DNA from: a bacterium
Lineage (GTDB): Bacteria; Planctomycetota; Planctomycetia; Planctomycetales; Planctomycetaceae
Direction of reading: 5' to 3'
Assembly (NCBI GenBank): GCA_016124895.1
Contig: WGMU01000111.1
Location: forward strand, 1-64,000
Length of the DNA stretch: 64,000 nt
The first letter of the stretch is position 1. Each line of letters begins with the position of its first letter. The notes under the pieces were generated by a model. It had not been told where the DNA came from, did not search any database, and saw only the letters and a program-made list of their open reading frames with translations. Both the position numbers and the translations under genes were made by a program. This document shows positions 63,245-64,000 of this stretch, in pieces.

Positions 63245-64000
63245 ATGCAGAACCGTCCGGTCAACCTGTTTCACGATGCAGAGTCTCAGCCAGGCCTGCG
63301 TGACACGTACTCGCTGGAGAAGAGTCCGGCGTTGCGGCTGGTGGTTGTGTTTGCAGCTTTAAGTCTCCCGCTGTTCGTTGTCGCCGGGAAACTCGTCCAC
63401 CTGCAGTCGGAGCACGGCGATCAGTATCTGGTCGGGTTTGGGGAACACGTTGAGGAGAGCTTTGGGACGATTGAAACGACGGACGGCCGCATCCTGCTCG
63501 ACGGGACTGTGCTCGCGCACGATGTCGCCAGCTACCGGTTGAAGCTGCACTATCGCTGGCTGGAAGAACCCGCGGATGGCGTCTGGCTCCGACGGAAAGC
63601 CCGCGAACGAGTCCCCAGGTCAGAGTGGCGGGACCGCAGCCGGATCGAAGCGGCTGAGCAGGCCGTTCTGGCTGAGCGGCAGCGCATGTGGCAGCGGCTG
63701 GCAGAACAGCTCGAACTGACCGACGACGAATTTGCGAATCGACGTCATCGCGTTCAGCAGCGAGTCGAGCGGATCGTCGAACTTGTGGAACGAAATCGCG
63801 AACGCCGTGACGCCGAAGCTGCGGCAGAACTGCAGCGGGAGCGTGACGCTCTGGCCCGCGACCGAGGCTGGCTGGAGTCCGGCTGGCAGACGGTTAAGGA
63901 CGAATTGACGACTCCGCCAAAACGGGCCGCTCACGAACCGGTCGAAGTCACCGAAGAGTTCGCGTATCACGGCATCGCAGACAATCTCGCGTTCGAACAG
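63245..64000 (+). CDS. mrdA: Penicillin-binding protein 2 (N-terminal part, runs off the window)
   Basis: 252 codons from the ATG at 63245 to the window end with no stop. One TM helix (ALRLVVVFAALSLPLFVVAGKLVHLQ, about 30-55) is followed by FGTIETTDGRILLDGTVLAHDVASYRL in pieces, the PBP-dimer opening of class B PBPs. PBP2 makes transpeptide cross-links in elongating cell wall. After about residue 115 comes a long charged Glu/Arg/Gln-rich helical insert (RIEAAEQAVLAERQRMWQRL and on), longer than in E. coli PBP2. The transpeptidase domain is outside the window, so the PBP2 rather than PBP3 identity rests on the mreBCD neighbours. Confidence 0.82.
   Translation, partial: MQNRPVNLFHDAESQPGLRDTYSLEKSPALRLVVVFAALSLPLFVVAGKLVHLQSEHGDQYLVGFGEHVEESFGTIETTDGRILLDGTVLAHDVASYRLKLHYRWLEEPADGVWLRRKARERVPRSEWRDRSRIEAAEQAVLAERQRMWQRLAEQLELTDDEFANRRHRVQQRVERIVELVERNRERRDAEAAAELQRERDALARDRGWLESGWQTVKDELTTPPKRAAHEPVEVTEEFAYHGIADNLAFEQ

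Overview
The window looks like a chromosomal segment of a planctomycete (Planctomycetota). I infer this from the TIGR02999-type ECF sigma factor next to a Ser/Thr kinase, a giant surface protein with a LEPR-XLL-like N-terminus, a DUF1553 (PSD1-type) remnant, three Ser/Thr kinases in one window, and RTX, CSLREA, FG-GAP and cadherin-like modules in one protein. The species cannot be named from the sequence alone.

Layout. 1-1910: insertion-sequence debris (C-terminal end of an IS5-family transposase, then a complete IS1182-type element flanked by CTAG) beside tRNA-Val(GAC). 2136-8367, minus strand: an exopolysaccharide block with an O-antigen ligase/polymerase-like protein, a flippase, a CelD/FemAB-like acetyltransferase and two polysaccharide-deacetylase-type proteins, but no glycosyltransferase. 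8651-9043: a short CbiX chelatase. 9127-11267: a membrane Ser/Thr kinase followed by a response regulator. 11946-21150: mostly housekeeping genes (priA, purN, accD, rpe) with a second kinase, a histidine-phosphatase-fold protein that has lost its catalytic residues, a secreted PL10-type pectate lyase and a TfoX-N protein.

21430-54387 is the most striking region. It holds an ECF sigma factor, a membrane kinase with an extracellular beta-helix, and one uninterrupted 9,846-residue ORF. The kinase gene and the giant gene each have the same two-part promoter-like motif upstream, with the sigma gene immediately before the first copy. The kinase ectodomain and three parts of the giant protein belong to the same CSLREA/choice-of-anchor-Q type of beta-helix. 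I propose a self-contained regulatory module controlling a roughly 1 MDa calcium-binding surface protein. This is inference and needs testing.

54880-57844: a decayed DUF1553 gene, then a two-gene RloA/RloB (AbiL-like) defence cassette. 58070-59647: a Tat-exported protein of the N,N-dimethylformamidase large-subunit-like family. 60270-64000: mreB, mreC, mreD and the start of a PBP2 gene, an elongasome operon with palindromic repeat elements in its gaps. Several other intergenic inverted repeats, and one inside priA, indicate active small palindromic elements in this genome.
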